From NCBI GenBank assembly GCA_963933885.1, contig CAWVWF010000007.1, forward strand, positions 1 through 46,353: 46,353 nucleotides of DNA. Direction: 5' to 3'. The stretch comes from CAWVWF01 sp963933885. GTDB taxonomy: Bacteria; Bacteroidota; Bacteroidia; Flavobacteriales_C; GCA-002722245. The notes below the pieces were generated by a model. That model made no database searches and was not told where the DNA came from. It was given only the letters and a program-made list of their open reading frames with translations. Both the position numbers and the translations under genes were made by a program. Shown in pieces: positions 1 through 8,767 of the stretch. Position 1 is the stretch's first letter. Each line of letters starts with the position of its first letter.

Positions 1-290
<290 letters not shown>

Positions 291-536
291 CTATTTAAGT
301 AATCTTGTATTTGATTGATTTATAGTCGATTTGTAGCAATATGTAGTTTTTTTTTCATAAATATCGATAGAGTTCCCCTATTAAATTAACTGTTATTAGT
401 CTTTAAGGCGAGAACCTATACCTTAGCATCTTTTTATCAGCAATAAGAGTTCAATAATTTATATGATGTTTTTAACTAATAACTCGACTACAAGGCCCTT
501 TCCTAAAGGGAATTCGAATAATTTACAATCTTATAT
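291..536. other. Non-coding stretch, nothing identified
   Basis: AT-rich sequence with stops in all frames. The only structure noted is a short hairpin near 495-510 (CCCTTT/AAAGGG arms) just downstream of the fusion gene that ends at 537. It lacks a clear T tract, so I do not call it a terminator. Confidence 0.4.
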
Positions 537-2324
537 TTAGCTAAAACTTACACCTACATTATTCATAAAAGCAGATCCCTTTAGGTTTAAATTCAAATGA
601 TTCCCTTTGGCATCTGCTACAATCCCCCCAGCTTCTGTAACGATACATGAAGTTGAAGCAAAATCCCAAATACTTCCGCCGCCTTGTTTCGATTTAACTG
701 ACTTGAAGTAAGTTGATGGTTGATTTTCGATAATCCAAAGTGCATTTAAAACCGCCCCTCCGATGTATTTCTCTTCTACTTCGTTATGTTTTTCTTGGAA
801 CTTTGATAAGACTGAAGTTCTATCTAATGAAGATGAAAAGCTCTTATCAGTTACCAATGTAAATTTAGAACTATGCGCTTTAGATTTTAAGAGTTCATTA
901 CCATTTTTTGTAGCTCCCAATCCTTTAACGGCAGAATATAAATTATCCTCAACCGGATCGTACACAACTCCCAAAACCGATACTCCAGCTTTAGTTACTA
1001 ACGCAATTGATACAGCGTAACCTGGTTTATCTTGAGTGAAAGGTAATGTACCATCCAAGGGATCAATACACCAAAAATATTCTTTCTCGAATCTTGATCC
1101 GTTATCTGTTTGTTCTTCAGTTAAAACTCCTAAATCAAATTTATCTACTGAAGCACTTAATGCTTTTAATATATAACGCTCTACAATTCGGTCAACTTTC
1201 GTTACTATTTGAGATGCTTCTGATGAACCAACTGATTTATGCTCAGTAGTAAATCCTTTTAATTTCTCTTCTTGGATTAGCTCACCAGCTTTCTTTGCTG
1301 TTTTCTCAGCTAACGATTGTAATTCTAGCAAATCCGTTTTCCCTAAGACACTCGTGATTTTTGCAAGAACTCTTTTCGTTAATACTTCACTATAAGAATT
1401 TATCTTCCAATGTGATGGACTCCAACCTTTCATAAAACGATGGAAATCCGCCCATGCTACATCAAACATTGAATGCCACTCCTCTATTACTTCGTTGGCT
1501 TTAATCTCAGGTTGATAAATAGACAACGCTAATTTCAGCTCATTAAAATAGATTTCTAAAATTTGAGATTCGTACTTAGCACAATCTTCTTCATAGAAAC
1601 AAGAGCCTACGAAATAAACAAGATCTTTCATTCCACAACCTTGTCCTACGTACTGAAAATCTACAGCTGATACTTCTTTTCCATTTTTCGAAAAACAAAA
1701 ATTAGCCAACTTTGCATCTCCATGAACTAGTGTTTGATATTTAGTTGAGTTTAATATATAATCTATTTTAGATGCATTATCCTTTAAATTAATATCATCT
1801 AAAACTTCCAACTCATCTGGACGCGTTGCCAAATGCCAATAGGTTCCTACTTCCCAAATACCTATTGGATTTACACCCATATATTTTGCATGAAAGTTTG
1901 CTAGCCATTTTAAGCAAATCACGATATCATTCCATTCTGGAGATGTGACTCTTTTATTATACCCAGCGTTATCTAAATCTTCCAAAACCATGAAAACTTC
2001 GTCATTATGGTTTTCAATGGCATAACATTTCGGCATTCTACATCGGTCATCTGGTTCTCCTACAAAATTCTGATACCAGTTCTTTTCAACTTGGTAAGAC
2101 TTTAATTTTCTTTGATGAGAAATATCGGAATTCCATCCTCTTGGATGATTAACTTCGTTGGGAAACTTAACGTGTTTTATCACTACTTGATCAATCGAAC
2201 CTCCTGATAATTCATATCGAGATATTGTACCATACCCGCTCCAGAGAGATTGAATTTCTTCAATAATTTTAAAACTAGTTGAATTGGTACTTTTGAGTAG
2301 AATATCTTGGAAATGTTGAAGCAT
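537..2324 (-). CDS. Fusion of an APH/ecdysteroid-kinase-like domain with an inositol-monophosphatase-family domain
   Basis: This 595-residue protein has two enzyme halves. Residues 1 to about 330 resemble aminoglycoside-phosphotransferase/EcKinase-like small-molecule kinases: the catalytic-loop motif VHGDAKLANF is at 200-209 and the metal-binding DFQ at 222-224. Residues about 335-595 are an inositol-monophosphatase-family domain: EE at 403-404, the metal-binding DPLDGT at 421-426 and WDFAS followed by TEAGG at 553-567. Members of the second family remove phosphate from inositol phosphates, PAP or sugar phosphates. There is no signal peptide, so it should be cytosolic. A kinase joined to a phosphatase in one chain suggests opposing or sequential steps on one small molecule, but the substrate cannot be read from sequence. 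It lies 29 bases downstream of arginase on the same strand and may be cotranscribed. Confidence 0.85.
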   Translation of the reverse strand: MLQHFQDILLKSTNSTSFKIIEEIQSLWSGYGTISRYELSGGSIDQVVIKHVKFPNEVNHPRGWNSDISHQRKLKSYQVEKNWYQNFVGEPDDRCRMPKCYAIENHNDEVFMVLEDLDNAGYNKRVTSPEWNDIVICLKWLANFHAKYMGVNPIGIWEVGTYWHLATRPDELEVLDDINLKDNASKIDYILNSTKYQTLVHGDAKLANFCFSKNGKEVSAVDFQYVGQGCGMKDLVYFVGSCFYEEDCAKYESQILEIYFNELKLALSIYQPEIKANEVIEEWHSMFDVAWADFHRFMKGWSPSHWKINSYSEVLTKRVLAKITSVLGKTDLLELQSLAEKTAKKAGELIQEEKLKGFTTEHKSVGSSEASQIVTKVDRIVERYILKALSASVDKFDLGVLTEEQTDNGSRFEKEYFWCIDPLDGTLPFTQDKPGYAVSIALVTKAGVSVLGVVYDPVEDNLYSAVKGLGATKNGNELLKSKAHSSKFTLVTDKSFSSSLDRTSVLSKFQEKHNEVEEKYIGGAVLNALWIIENQPSTYFKSVKSKQGGGSIWDFASTSCIVTEAGGIVADAKGNHLNLNLKGSAFMNNVGVSFS

Positions 2325-2353
2325 AATATTTAGCGAAAATACTAATTTTCACT

Positions 2354-3322
2354 TTATGATGATTGATCTTTTATGGCAACTACAATTTCTAAAACCTCTA
2401 ATGCCATTTCAGCCATTCTATTGCCCTTGTCATCTAGTGTTGGATTGATTTCAACCATCTCGAAACACTTTACTTTAGGTTCTTTAACTAGTTTCGAAAT
2501 GAGTTGTTTTACTTCTTCAAGCTTAAAACCATTATCAACTGGAGTTCCTGTCCCCCTACTTAGACTTGGATCTAGTACATCTACATCGTAAGAGATATAA
2601 ATCACATCTGTATTCTTTAATAATTCTAATGTAGTTGAAACGATTTGATCAATTCCTTTCTCCCTAACTTCTTCAACTTTAAAATTTCTAATTCCATGTT
2701 CATTCATTAAGGCTTCCTCTTGCCATTCAATATCTCGAACACCGATGTAAATTATATCATTTGGCTTAATTTTCGGGGCTATATTCGATAAATTTTTAAC
2801 GTCACTCCATAACGCTATAACTTCTTTATGAGGTTCATTTCCGCTAGGCAATTGATGATCAAAATTTAAGGATGCTGCGATTGGCATTCCATGCATGTTT
2901 CCAGAAGGTGTAGTATATGGTGTATGAATATCAGCATGTGCATCTATCCAAATTACACCTATAGTTTTATTTGGATATGCTGCTTTCATTCCTGCAATTG
3001 TACCAACTGCTGTTGAATGATCTCCTGCTAGAACAACTGGAAAATGTGTTTTTGAAGTTAAAATATTTCTAACTGAGTTACATACATCATTAAAAACAGG
3101 AAGTAACTGACTTATCCTTTTTGCGAATTTAAATTTAATGGGATCTTCTAATGCTTCATTTGCATGAGGAACTACTATAAAATCAAGATCCTCAAACAAG
3201 CTACTTCCTTTACTTACGGCAGCTTTAGACAATCCTAAGATTCCTTTTGAAGCACCTCTAGTTCCTGCTCCAAGTTCGGAGTTGATTTGAACCAATTTAA
3301 CATTTAACTTATTATTCCTCAC
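2354..3322 (-). CDS. rocF: Arginase (ureohydrolase family)
   Basis: A 322-residue ureohydrolase predicted to split L-arginine into ornithine and urea. The binuclear manganese ligands are in place: H102 (in AGDHS), D127, H129 and D131 (in IDAHAD), D246 and D248 (in YDVD). The segments PSGNMHGMPIAAS and FEMVEINPTLDDKG follow the arginase pattern more closely than agmatinase, although the adjacent arginine decarboxylase keeps agmatinase in play. Start: no suitable ATG exists; the frame opens with GTG at 3322 and the N-terminus (MRNNKLNVKLVQINSELGAG) fits the family. It is divergent from the arginine decarboxylase, with 49 bases between the two starts. Confidence 0.88.
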   Translation of the reverse strand: MRNNKLNVKLVQINSELGAGTRGASKGILGLSKAAVSKGSSLFEDLDFIVVPHANEALEDPIKFKFAKRISQLLPVFNDVCNSVRNILTSKTHFPVVLAGDHSTAVGTIAGMKAAYPNKTIGVIWIDAHADIHTPYTTPSGNMHGMPIAASLNFDHQLPSGNEPHKEVIALWSDVKNLSNIAPKIKPNDIIYIGVRDIEWQEEALMNEHGIRNFKVEEVREKGIDQIVSTTLELLKNTDVIYISYDVDVLDPSLSRGTGTPVDNGFKLEEVKQLISKLVKEPKVKCFEMVEINPTLDDKGNRMAEMALEVLEIVVAIKDQSS

Positions 3323-3371
3323 ATTTAACTCGTTTAGATCTATTATTTTTACACTACATAACTAACTTAAG

Positions 3372-4766
3372 ATGTCTACTTTTTCATATTACAATCTACA
3401 AAAAGACGATTTAACGAATGCGCCTGAGTTTGAAATTAACAACGAAGGGCATTTACTTTTTCAAGATATTGATATAATGGAAATCATTAAACAATATGGA
3501 ACGCCTTTAAAAATCAGTTATCTACCTAGAATTTCAGAGCAGATACAAAAGGCAAAACAGATGTTTAACATTTCGATGGCTCGTCATGATTATTCAGGAA
3601 GCTACACCTATTGTTACTGTACGAAGAGTTCTCATTTTTCGTTCGTTCTTGAAGAAGCTTTAAAAAATGACATTCATATTGAAACGTCTTCTGCTTACGA
3701 TATTCCAATTGTAAGGTCTTTACATGAGAATAATGGTTTTGATAAAAAAAGATTTGTGGTTTGTAATGGATTTAAAAGACCTGAATACACTAAACAAATT
3801 GTGGATTTATTAAATGATGGTTTTGAGAATACAATTCCTGTTTTAGATAACATTGATGAGTTTGATGAATATAAAAACTCAGTAAAAGGTGATTTCAATG
3901 TAGGAATCAGAATCGCAACCGAAGAAGTTCCTAACTTCAATTTTTATAGTAGTAGATTAGGAATTAATCCAAGTAAAATTCTTGACTTTTATAAAAGTGA
4001 AATAAAGCCACACCAAAAGGCTAAGTTGAAAATGCTTCACTTTTTCATCAATACAGGAATTAAAGATCACGTTTATTACTGGAATGAATTGGCAAAGTGT
4101 TTAAAGCTTTATGCTCAACTAAAGAAGGAATGCCCAACTTTGGACACCCTCAATATAGGTGGTGGATTTCCTTTTAAAACATCGCTTGATCATAATTACG
4201 ACTACGAACAATTTACGGACAACATCATCAAAGAAATCAAAAAGACTTGTACTGAATATGATATTCCTGAACCAGATATTTTCACTGAATTTGGTACTTA
4301 CACAGTAGCCGAAAGTGGTGCTAATTTCTATTCTGTTTTAAATCAGAAAGAGCAGAACGACAAGGAGACTTGGTACATGGTTAACAATTCCTTTATGAAT
4401 ACGCTACCGGATACTTGGGGTGTTGACCAAAGATTTATCATGCTTCCTGTTAATCAATGGAACGAACAATACCATGCCGTTTACCTTGGAGGTTTAACTT
4501 GTGACAGTATGGATTTTTACAATTCTGAAGTACATAACAATAAAATATTCCTCCCAAAATTGAACGATAAAGAAGAACTTGTAATTGGATTTTTCAATAC
4601 TGGTGCGTATCAAGAAGCGCTTTCTGGATTTGGAGGAATTAAGCATTGTTTAATTCCCTCTCCTAAACATGTTGTCATCAATAAAGATGAAAACGGAGAG
4701 ATGGTAACAAAACTCTTCAGCAAAGAACAGAGTGCTAAAAGCATGTTGAAAATATTGGGTTACTAA
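3372..4766 (+). CDS. speA: Arginine decarboxylase, short Bacteroidota form (PLP fold type III)
   Basis: A 464-residue PLP enzyme of the alanine-racemase-fold decarboxylases. Visible features: K85 in CYCTKSSH as the Schiff-base lysine, the glycine loop IGGGFPF at 262-268, TEFGTY at 305-310, LTCDSMDF (C377, D378) as the catalytic Cys-Asp segment, and GAYQEALSGF at 411-420. At 464 residues it is much shorter than enterobacterial SpeA (about 630-660) and matches the compact proteins annotated as arginine decarboxylase in Flavobacteriia. The expected product is agmatine for polyamine synthesis. Substrate specificity within this fold (arginine, carboxynorspermidine, diaminopimelate) cannot be proved from sequence. 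An unknown gene follows after 9 bases. Confidence 0.8.
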   Translation: MSTFSYYNLQKDDLTNAPEFEINNEGHLLFQDIDIMEIIKQYGTPLKISYLPRISEQIQKAKQMFNISMARHDYSGSYTYCYCTKSSHFSFVLEEALKNDIHIETSSAYDIPIVRSLHENNGFDKKRFVVCNGFKRPEYTKQIVDLLNDGFENTIPVLDNIDEFDEYKNSVKGDFNVGIRIATEEVPNFNFYSSRLGINPSKILDFYKSEIKPHQKAKLKMLHFFINTGIKDHVYYWNELAKCLKLYAQLKKECPTLDTLNIGGGFPFKTSLDHNYDYEQFTDNIIKEIKKTCTEYDIPEPDIFTEFGTYTVAESGANFYSVLNQKEQNDKETWYMVNNSFMNTLPDTWGVDQRFIMLPVNQWNEQYHAVYLGGLTCDSMDFYNSEVHNNKIFLPKLNDKEELVIGFFNTGAYQEALSGFGGIKHCLIPSPKHVVINKDENGEMVTKLFSKEQSAKSMLKILGY

Positions 4767-4775
4767 GTCAGTATC

Positions 4776-5507
4776 GTGAGGATTGAACTGAAAGAAAATA
4801 TTGAAAATCTTTATGAGGTTTTCAAACAATACAAAGGCAATCCTTCTATGGAAGGAAGTCCTGTTTATGGACATATAAATGAATGGAGTCAAGAATTGTT
4901 TTCAAAACCACTTCGTTCTTTATCTGATGATGACTTGTTAAGATTCACCGGAAAAGTAATGACTACATGGGGTGAGGTTGCAGATTTAAAACACTTCATT
5001 CCAAGAATGTTAGAGCTAACAGCTTTATATATTCCTCCTTATGAAATATGGATAATTTTTGATAAGCTAACATTAGCCAATTGGAAAGATTGGCCACTAA
5101 AAGAGATGCAAGCAATTGAAGCATTCATGTATGAACTTTGGAAAGATTTACTACATGATGAATCTAATAATGCTCAGTATAATTTCTTAGATTACTTCTC
5201 TACTCTAACTCACTTCATTACCGATTTTGATAAGTTGCTTTCTATCTGGTTGGACAATACAGAAACAACTGCAACTAAACATTTATCTACATTAATCATT
5301 GAAGGGAACCATACCTTATTTCACAAAGGAATTATCAGTGGATTTGAAAACAAGGAAAACAACGCTGTCGCACTGAAAAATTGGTTGCTAACAGATGAAA
5401 TATCAGATAGGTTATCTGCCACTTTTTTCGCCAATGAAAAGAGTGATTATACTGACAAATACTCTGAAGCAGAAAAAATCATTTCAGATCATCTTAAATT
5501 AAAATAA
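4776..5507 (+). CDS. Conserved hypothetical protein
   Basis: A 243-residue soluble protein with no signal peptide or membrane segment, predicted mostly helical and rich in Trp and aromatic residues. The start is a GTG nine bases after the arginine decarboxylase stop, so the two are probably cotranscribed. An N-terminal stretch (PLRSLSDDDLLRFTGKVMTTWG) resembles uncharacterised bacterial proteins I have seen without a function. No catalytic motif is visible. The coding sequence is intact and its base composition matches its neighbours. Confidence 0.7.
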   Translation: MRIELKENIENLYEVFKQYKGNPSMEGSPVYGHINEWSQELFSKPLRSLSDDDLLRFTGKVMTTWGEVADLKHFIPRMLELTALYIPPYEIWIIFDKLTLANWKDWPLKEMQAIEAFMYELWKDLLHDESNNAQYNFLDYFSTLTHFITDFDKLLSIWLDNTETTATKHLSTLIIEGNHTLFHKGIISGFENKENNAVALKNWLLTDEISDRLSATFFANEKSDYTDKYSEAEKIISDHLKLK

Positions 5508-5547
5508 GACTCATATCATAAGTAATCATAAGGGAGGCATTTTTCCT

Positions 5548-5577
5548 TAGTTCCTTACTACTTTCTTAGTATCTTTG
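5548..5577 (+). promoter_or_regulatory. Putative Bacteroidota-type promoter of tgt
   Basis: The -7 box TATCTTTG (5570-5577) matches the Bacteroidota TAnnTTTG consensus. Exactly 19 bases upstream lies TAG (5548-5550), two of three bases of the -33 TTG element. The box ends two to five bases before the GTG (5580) or ATG (5583) start, so transcription should begin at or next to the start codon, giving a leaderless or almost leaderless mRNA. Confidence 0.55.
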
Positions 5578-5582
5578 CCGTG

Positions 5583-6713
5583 ATGGATTTTAAACTACAA
5601 CACATAGACAAAGGTTCTAAAGCTAGAGCTGGTTTAATAAAAACAGATCATGGAGAAATTGAAACTCCTATTTTCATGCCGGTTGGGACTGCTGCTACTG
5701 TTAAAGCAGTTCATCAGCATGAAATAAAAGATGATATTAAAGCTCAAATTATTTTGGGGAATACATATCACTTGTATCTGCGTCCGAAAACTGAAATCAT
5801 AAAAGCAGCTGGAGGATTACACAAGTTTATGAATTGGGATATGCCTTTACTTACTGATAGTGGGGGTTTCCAAGTTTATTCATTAAGTGGGAGAAGAAAA
5901 ATCAAAGAGGAAGGAGTTAAATTCCAATCTCATATTGATGGTTCTTACCATTTATTCACGCCTGAAAATGTAATGGATATCCAAAGAGAAATTGGAGCTG
6001 ATATTATCATGGCTTTTGATGAATGTACACCTTACCCATGTGATTATAGGTATGCAAAAAGATCTATGCAAATGACACATCGATGGTTAAAAAGATGTTG
6101 TGATCGTTTTGATGCTACAGATCCATTATATGGCTACAATCAAACGCTTTTCCCTATTGTTCAGGGAAGTGTATATAAAGATTTAAGATTACAGTCTGCA
6201 GAAGCAATTGCTTCATTTGGAAGAGAAGGAAATGCAATTGGTGGTTTATCCGTTGGAGAACCTGCTGATGAAATGTATGCTATGTCTGAAATTGTTTGTA
6301 GTGTTTTACCAGAAGACAAACCAAGATATTTAATGGGAGTTGGAACTCCAGCCAATATTTTAGAAAACATCGCGTTGGGAATTGACATGTTTGATTGTGT
6401 TATGCCAACAAGGAATGCTAGAAACGGAATGATGTTTACAAGTGAAGGAATTATTAATATTAAGAACAAGAAATGGGAAAGAGATTTCTCTGATCTTGAC
6501 CCTAATAGTGATTGTTATGTTGATTCAACATATTCCAAAGCTTATGTTCGTCACTTATTCCAATCTAAGGAAATTCTTGGAAAACAAATTGCGTCTATTC
6601 ACAATTTAGCGTTTTACATTTGGTTAGTTACTGAAGCAAGAAAACATATTATTGCTGGTGACTTTGCGACTTGGAAAGAGGTTATGGTTAAAAAAGTACA
6701 GACTAGATTATAA
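5583..6713 (+). CDS. tgt: Queuine/preQ1 tRNA-ribosyltransferase (tRNA-guanine transglycosylase)
   Basis: This enzyme exchanges guanine 34 of GUN-anticodon tRNAs for preQ1, the first tRNA-bound step of queuosine synthesis. Residues are numbered from a GTG at 5580, with the more likely ATG at 5583. D93 in LTDSGGFQVY, the base-binding GGLSVGE (221-227) and MGVGTP (252-257), and nucleophile D272 in MFDCVMPTRNARNG are all present. The usual zinc-binding CxCxxC is reduced: the aligned segment reads SDCYVD (310-315), keeping one Cys, while the later His (H341 in SIHNL) remains. A similar loss may be usual in Bacteroidota Tgt. Its stop overlaps the lptG start by one base (TAATG), so the two are coupled. 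Confidence 0.95.
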   Translation: MDFKLQHIDKGSKARAGLIKTDHGEIETPIFMPVGTAATVKAVHQHEIKDDIKAQIILGNTYHLYLRPKTEIIKAAGGLHKFMNWDMPLLTDSGGFQVYSLSGRRKIKEEGVKFQSHIDGSYHLFTPENVMDIQREIGADIIMAFDECTPYPCDYRYAKRSMQMTHRWLKRCCDRFDATDPLYGYNQTLFPIVQGSVYKDLRLQSAEAIASFGREGNAIGGLSVGEPADEMYAMSEIVCSVLPEDKPRYLMGVGTPANILENIALGIDMFDCVMPTRNARNGMMFTSEGIINIKNKKWERDFSDLDPNSDCYVDSTYSKAYVRHLFQSKEILGKQIASIHNLAFYIWLVTEARKHIIAGDFATWKEVMVKKVQTRL

Positions 6714-7786
6714 TGCTTAAAATTCTCGATAAATATATCTTAAAGAAATTTCTGGGAACATTCGGATTAACAATTTCTTTATTTATTCTTATCGCAGTAG
6801 TTTTTGATATCTCTGAGAAAATTGATGATTTTGATCAGTTCACCCTCAAAGAAATTATAGTTGATTATTACTTTGCTTTTATCCCATGGCTTTATAATCT
6901 CTTAACGCCATTACTTGTTTTTATTGCCGTTATATTCTTCACGAGTAAAATGGCCAATTCTACTGAAATAATACCAATACTTACGTCTGGTATTTCTTTT
7001 AATAGATTCCTGCGTCCTTACTTTATTGGAGCTACAATTCTCTTTTTGTTAGCACTTGTTATGAGTCATTTTTTGATTCCTATTTCAAATGTTTCTAAAA
7101 TTGAAATGGAGCAAAAAATATACTATCACTCACGACGGGTAAAAACGCACAACATCCATAGAGAGATTGAGAAGAACACTTATATCTATGTAAACAATTA
7201 TAGTAAGGGTAGTGATAACGCTTTCAATTTTAGACTAGAAAAGATAATAGATGGGAAACTTACTTACCGATTTTTTGCTTCTAACTTAAAGTGGGATCAC
7301 AAAAGAGATTTATGGATTGCTAAAAATTGGAATGAAAGATACATCGATGGTGCAAAAGAGGTCCTATCTCAAGGAAGTGTAAAAGACACTACTTTTTCTT
7401 TTGACTATAAAGAATTCCACAGAACTCCATACGCGGTTGCTACAATGGACTTTTTTGATATTCAAGAATATATAGCAATTGAGAAAGCAAGAGGATCAGA
7501 ACACATCAAAATGTACGAAGAGGAGCTTATAAAACGAACTTCTAACCCATTTTCTATATTCATTCTTGTATTGATAGGTGTATGCATTAGTTCCAAAAAA
7601 GTAAAAGGAGGAACAGGAATGCATATCGTTAAAGGTATTGGACTCGCCTTAGTATTTGTATTCCTTGATAAGATTGCTAATGTATTCGCTGTTAACACAC
7701 CTATTTCAACATCTGTAGCACTCTGGATTCCGAATATACTATTCTCTATAGTTGCAGTTTTTATCTATAGAGGAGCGCACAAATAA
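6713..7786 (+). CDS. lptG: LptF/LptG-family permease of the LPS export ABC transporter
   Basis: A 357-residue inner-membrane protein of the YjgP/YjgQ family, which forms the transmembrane part of the Lpt machine that extracts lipopolysaccharide and passes it toward LptD. Topology fits: about three helices in the first 120 residues, a soluble periplasmic domain at about 125-270 (HSRRVKTHNIHREIEKNTYIYV onward) and three more helices at about 278-355. Its ATG overlaps the last base of the tgt stop codon, which implies translational coupling. LptF and LptG cannot be told apart with certainty from one sequence. An LptD is encoded about 6 kb away in the same window. Confidence 0.85.
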   Translation: MLKILDKYILKKFLGTFGLTISLFILIAVVFDISEKIDDFDQFTLKEIIVDYYFAFIPWLYNLLTPLLVFIAVIFFTSKMANSTEIIPILTSGISFNRFLRPYFIGATILFLLALVMSHFLIPISNVSKIEMEQKIYYHSRRVKTHNIHREIEKNTYIYVNNYSKGSDNAFNFRLEKIIDGKLTYRFFASNLKWDHKRDLWIAKNWNERYIDGAKEVLSQGSVKDTTFSFDYKEFHRTPYAVATMDFFDIQEYIAIEKARGSEHIKMYEEELIKRTSNPFSIFILVLIGVCISSKKVKGGTGMHIVKGIGLALVFVFLDKIANVFAVNTPISTSVALWIPNILFSIVAVFIYRGAHK

Positions 7787-7789
7787 ATC

Positions 7790-8170
7790 CTAATTCCTTT
7801 TTGTAGTACTCTTGTCGTATCTAACAAAGATATGCAGCCATACTGTTCTTGAATATCTAAAAATCAATGGCATAGTGAATATCAAAGTAAGCATTACAAT
7901 GAAGGAAATCTCGTATATTTTCAATTCGGTGAAATAAGATAAAATCACCATAATGGGAACAGCCATAGCAACGCCAATTCCATAGCTAATATACATAGCT
8001 CCATACCAAAATCCCTGTTCCATTTCGTATGTTAATCCACAGTTATTGCAAGTAGTTTCTGTGTCTCCAAACTTTGGATGATATGCATTAGATTGTGTAA
8101 ATACTTTTCCCTCTCTACATTGAGGACATTTACAATTTAGTATGCTGCTAAAAGCCGATCTCCGTTCCAT
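7790..8170 (-). CDS. DUF983 family membrane protein with a zinc-ribbon-like N-terminus
   Basis: A 126-residue protein. Two CxxC pairs (CPQC at about 15-18 and CNNCG at about 41-45) suggest a small zinc-binding ribbon; the conserved MEQGFWYGAMYISYGI segment follows, then two hydrophobic helices (about 60-80 and 87-105). This is the architecture of DUF983 proteins, whose function is unknown. It faces lptG tail to tail with only three bases between the stop codons. Confidence 0.8.
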   Translation of the reverse strand: MERRSAFSSILNCKCPQCREGKVFTQSNAYHPKFGDTETTCNNCGLTYEMEQGFWYGAMYISYGIGVAMAVPIMVILSYFTELKIYEISFIVMLTLIFTMPLIFRYSRTVWLHIFVRYDKSTTKRN

Positions 8171-8174
8171 TTTA

Positions 8175-8182
8175 CAAAAATA
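8175..8182 (-). promoter_or_regulatory. Putative -7 box before the DUF983 gene
   Basis: On the minus strand the sequence TATTTTTG (TAnnTTTG form) ends four bases before the ATG of the DUF983 gene. No TTG is found 19 bases upstream, so this is only a half match. If used, it would again give an almost leaderless transcript, as proposed for tgt. Confidence 0.3.
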
Positions 8183-8276
8183 CTATAATTGTTATTGAAT
8201 AGATGTTACCTATATTACGAACGGTACTATTTAAGGGTAGAAATTGAAATATCTGAATACAATAATCAGTGTAAAC

Positions 8277-8759
8277 TTATAATAGATTGTTATGCCATGA
8301 ATTTGATGCATTAGTTTCCCAATTAGAAACGAAATCAGCTTTTGATTCTACTAGATTATTAAATACAATAGTAGATGCTGTAATTTCACCAGCTTTCGCT
8401 TTTGTTTGAAAATCCATCATCTTAATTGTAGAAATTCCATCACCCTCTCTGTAAGTTAAACTCATTCTATCTAACAAGTCAATAGCCAACTTTTGCTGAA
8501 TTGTCTTCACTAATCCCATTGACTTATCAATAGAACATCCAGTAGCTTCTTGAGGTCCTTCATCAACAAAGAACACGATGAATTGATTGTAATAAATTTC
8601 AATAGCACTATTTAGTTTTTTACCATGTGCTTCCCAAGAAACATTAAATGAAGATAGTATTTCATCTAATGAAGTTAATTCTTCAGATGTAAAAACTCTG
8701 TTTGCTTGATAAACCCAAACTCTTGAATTGTCTGGTAATGTATTATTAATAGTAACCAT
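8277..8759 (-). CDS. Conserved Bacteroidota protein of unknown function (often misnamed ABC transporter ATPase)
   Basis: A 160-residue soluble protein beginning MVTINNTLPDNSRVWVYQ and containing the conserved patch ATGCSIDKS at about 87-95. It has no Walker A, Walker B or ABC signature, so the name ABC transporter ATPase carried by relatives is not supported by its own sequence. The start lies eight bases below the stop of the CCG-domain Fe-S protein, so it is the last gene of that operon. The single Cys in the conserved patch could bind metal or be redox active; that is speculation. Confidence 0.7.
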   Translation of the reverse strand: MVTINNTLPDNSRVWVYQANRVFTSEELTSLDEILSSFNVSWEAHGKKLNSAIEIYYNQFIVFFVDEGPQEATGCSIDKSMGLVKTIQQKLAIDLLDRMSLTYREGDGISTIKMMDFQTKAKAGEITASTIVFNNLVESKADFVSNWETNASNSWHNNLL

Positions 8760-8767
8760 AATCTTAT

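Noticed and set aside
763..1249. Two plus-strand frames inside the kinase-phosphatase gene
   Set aside because: They are shadows of the minus-strand gene, whose catalytic motifs are clear.
8277..8759. ABC transporter ATPase
   Set aside because: No Walker A, Walker B or signature motif exists in the 160 residues.
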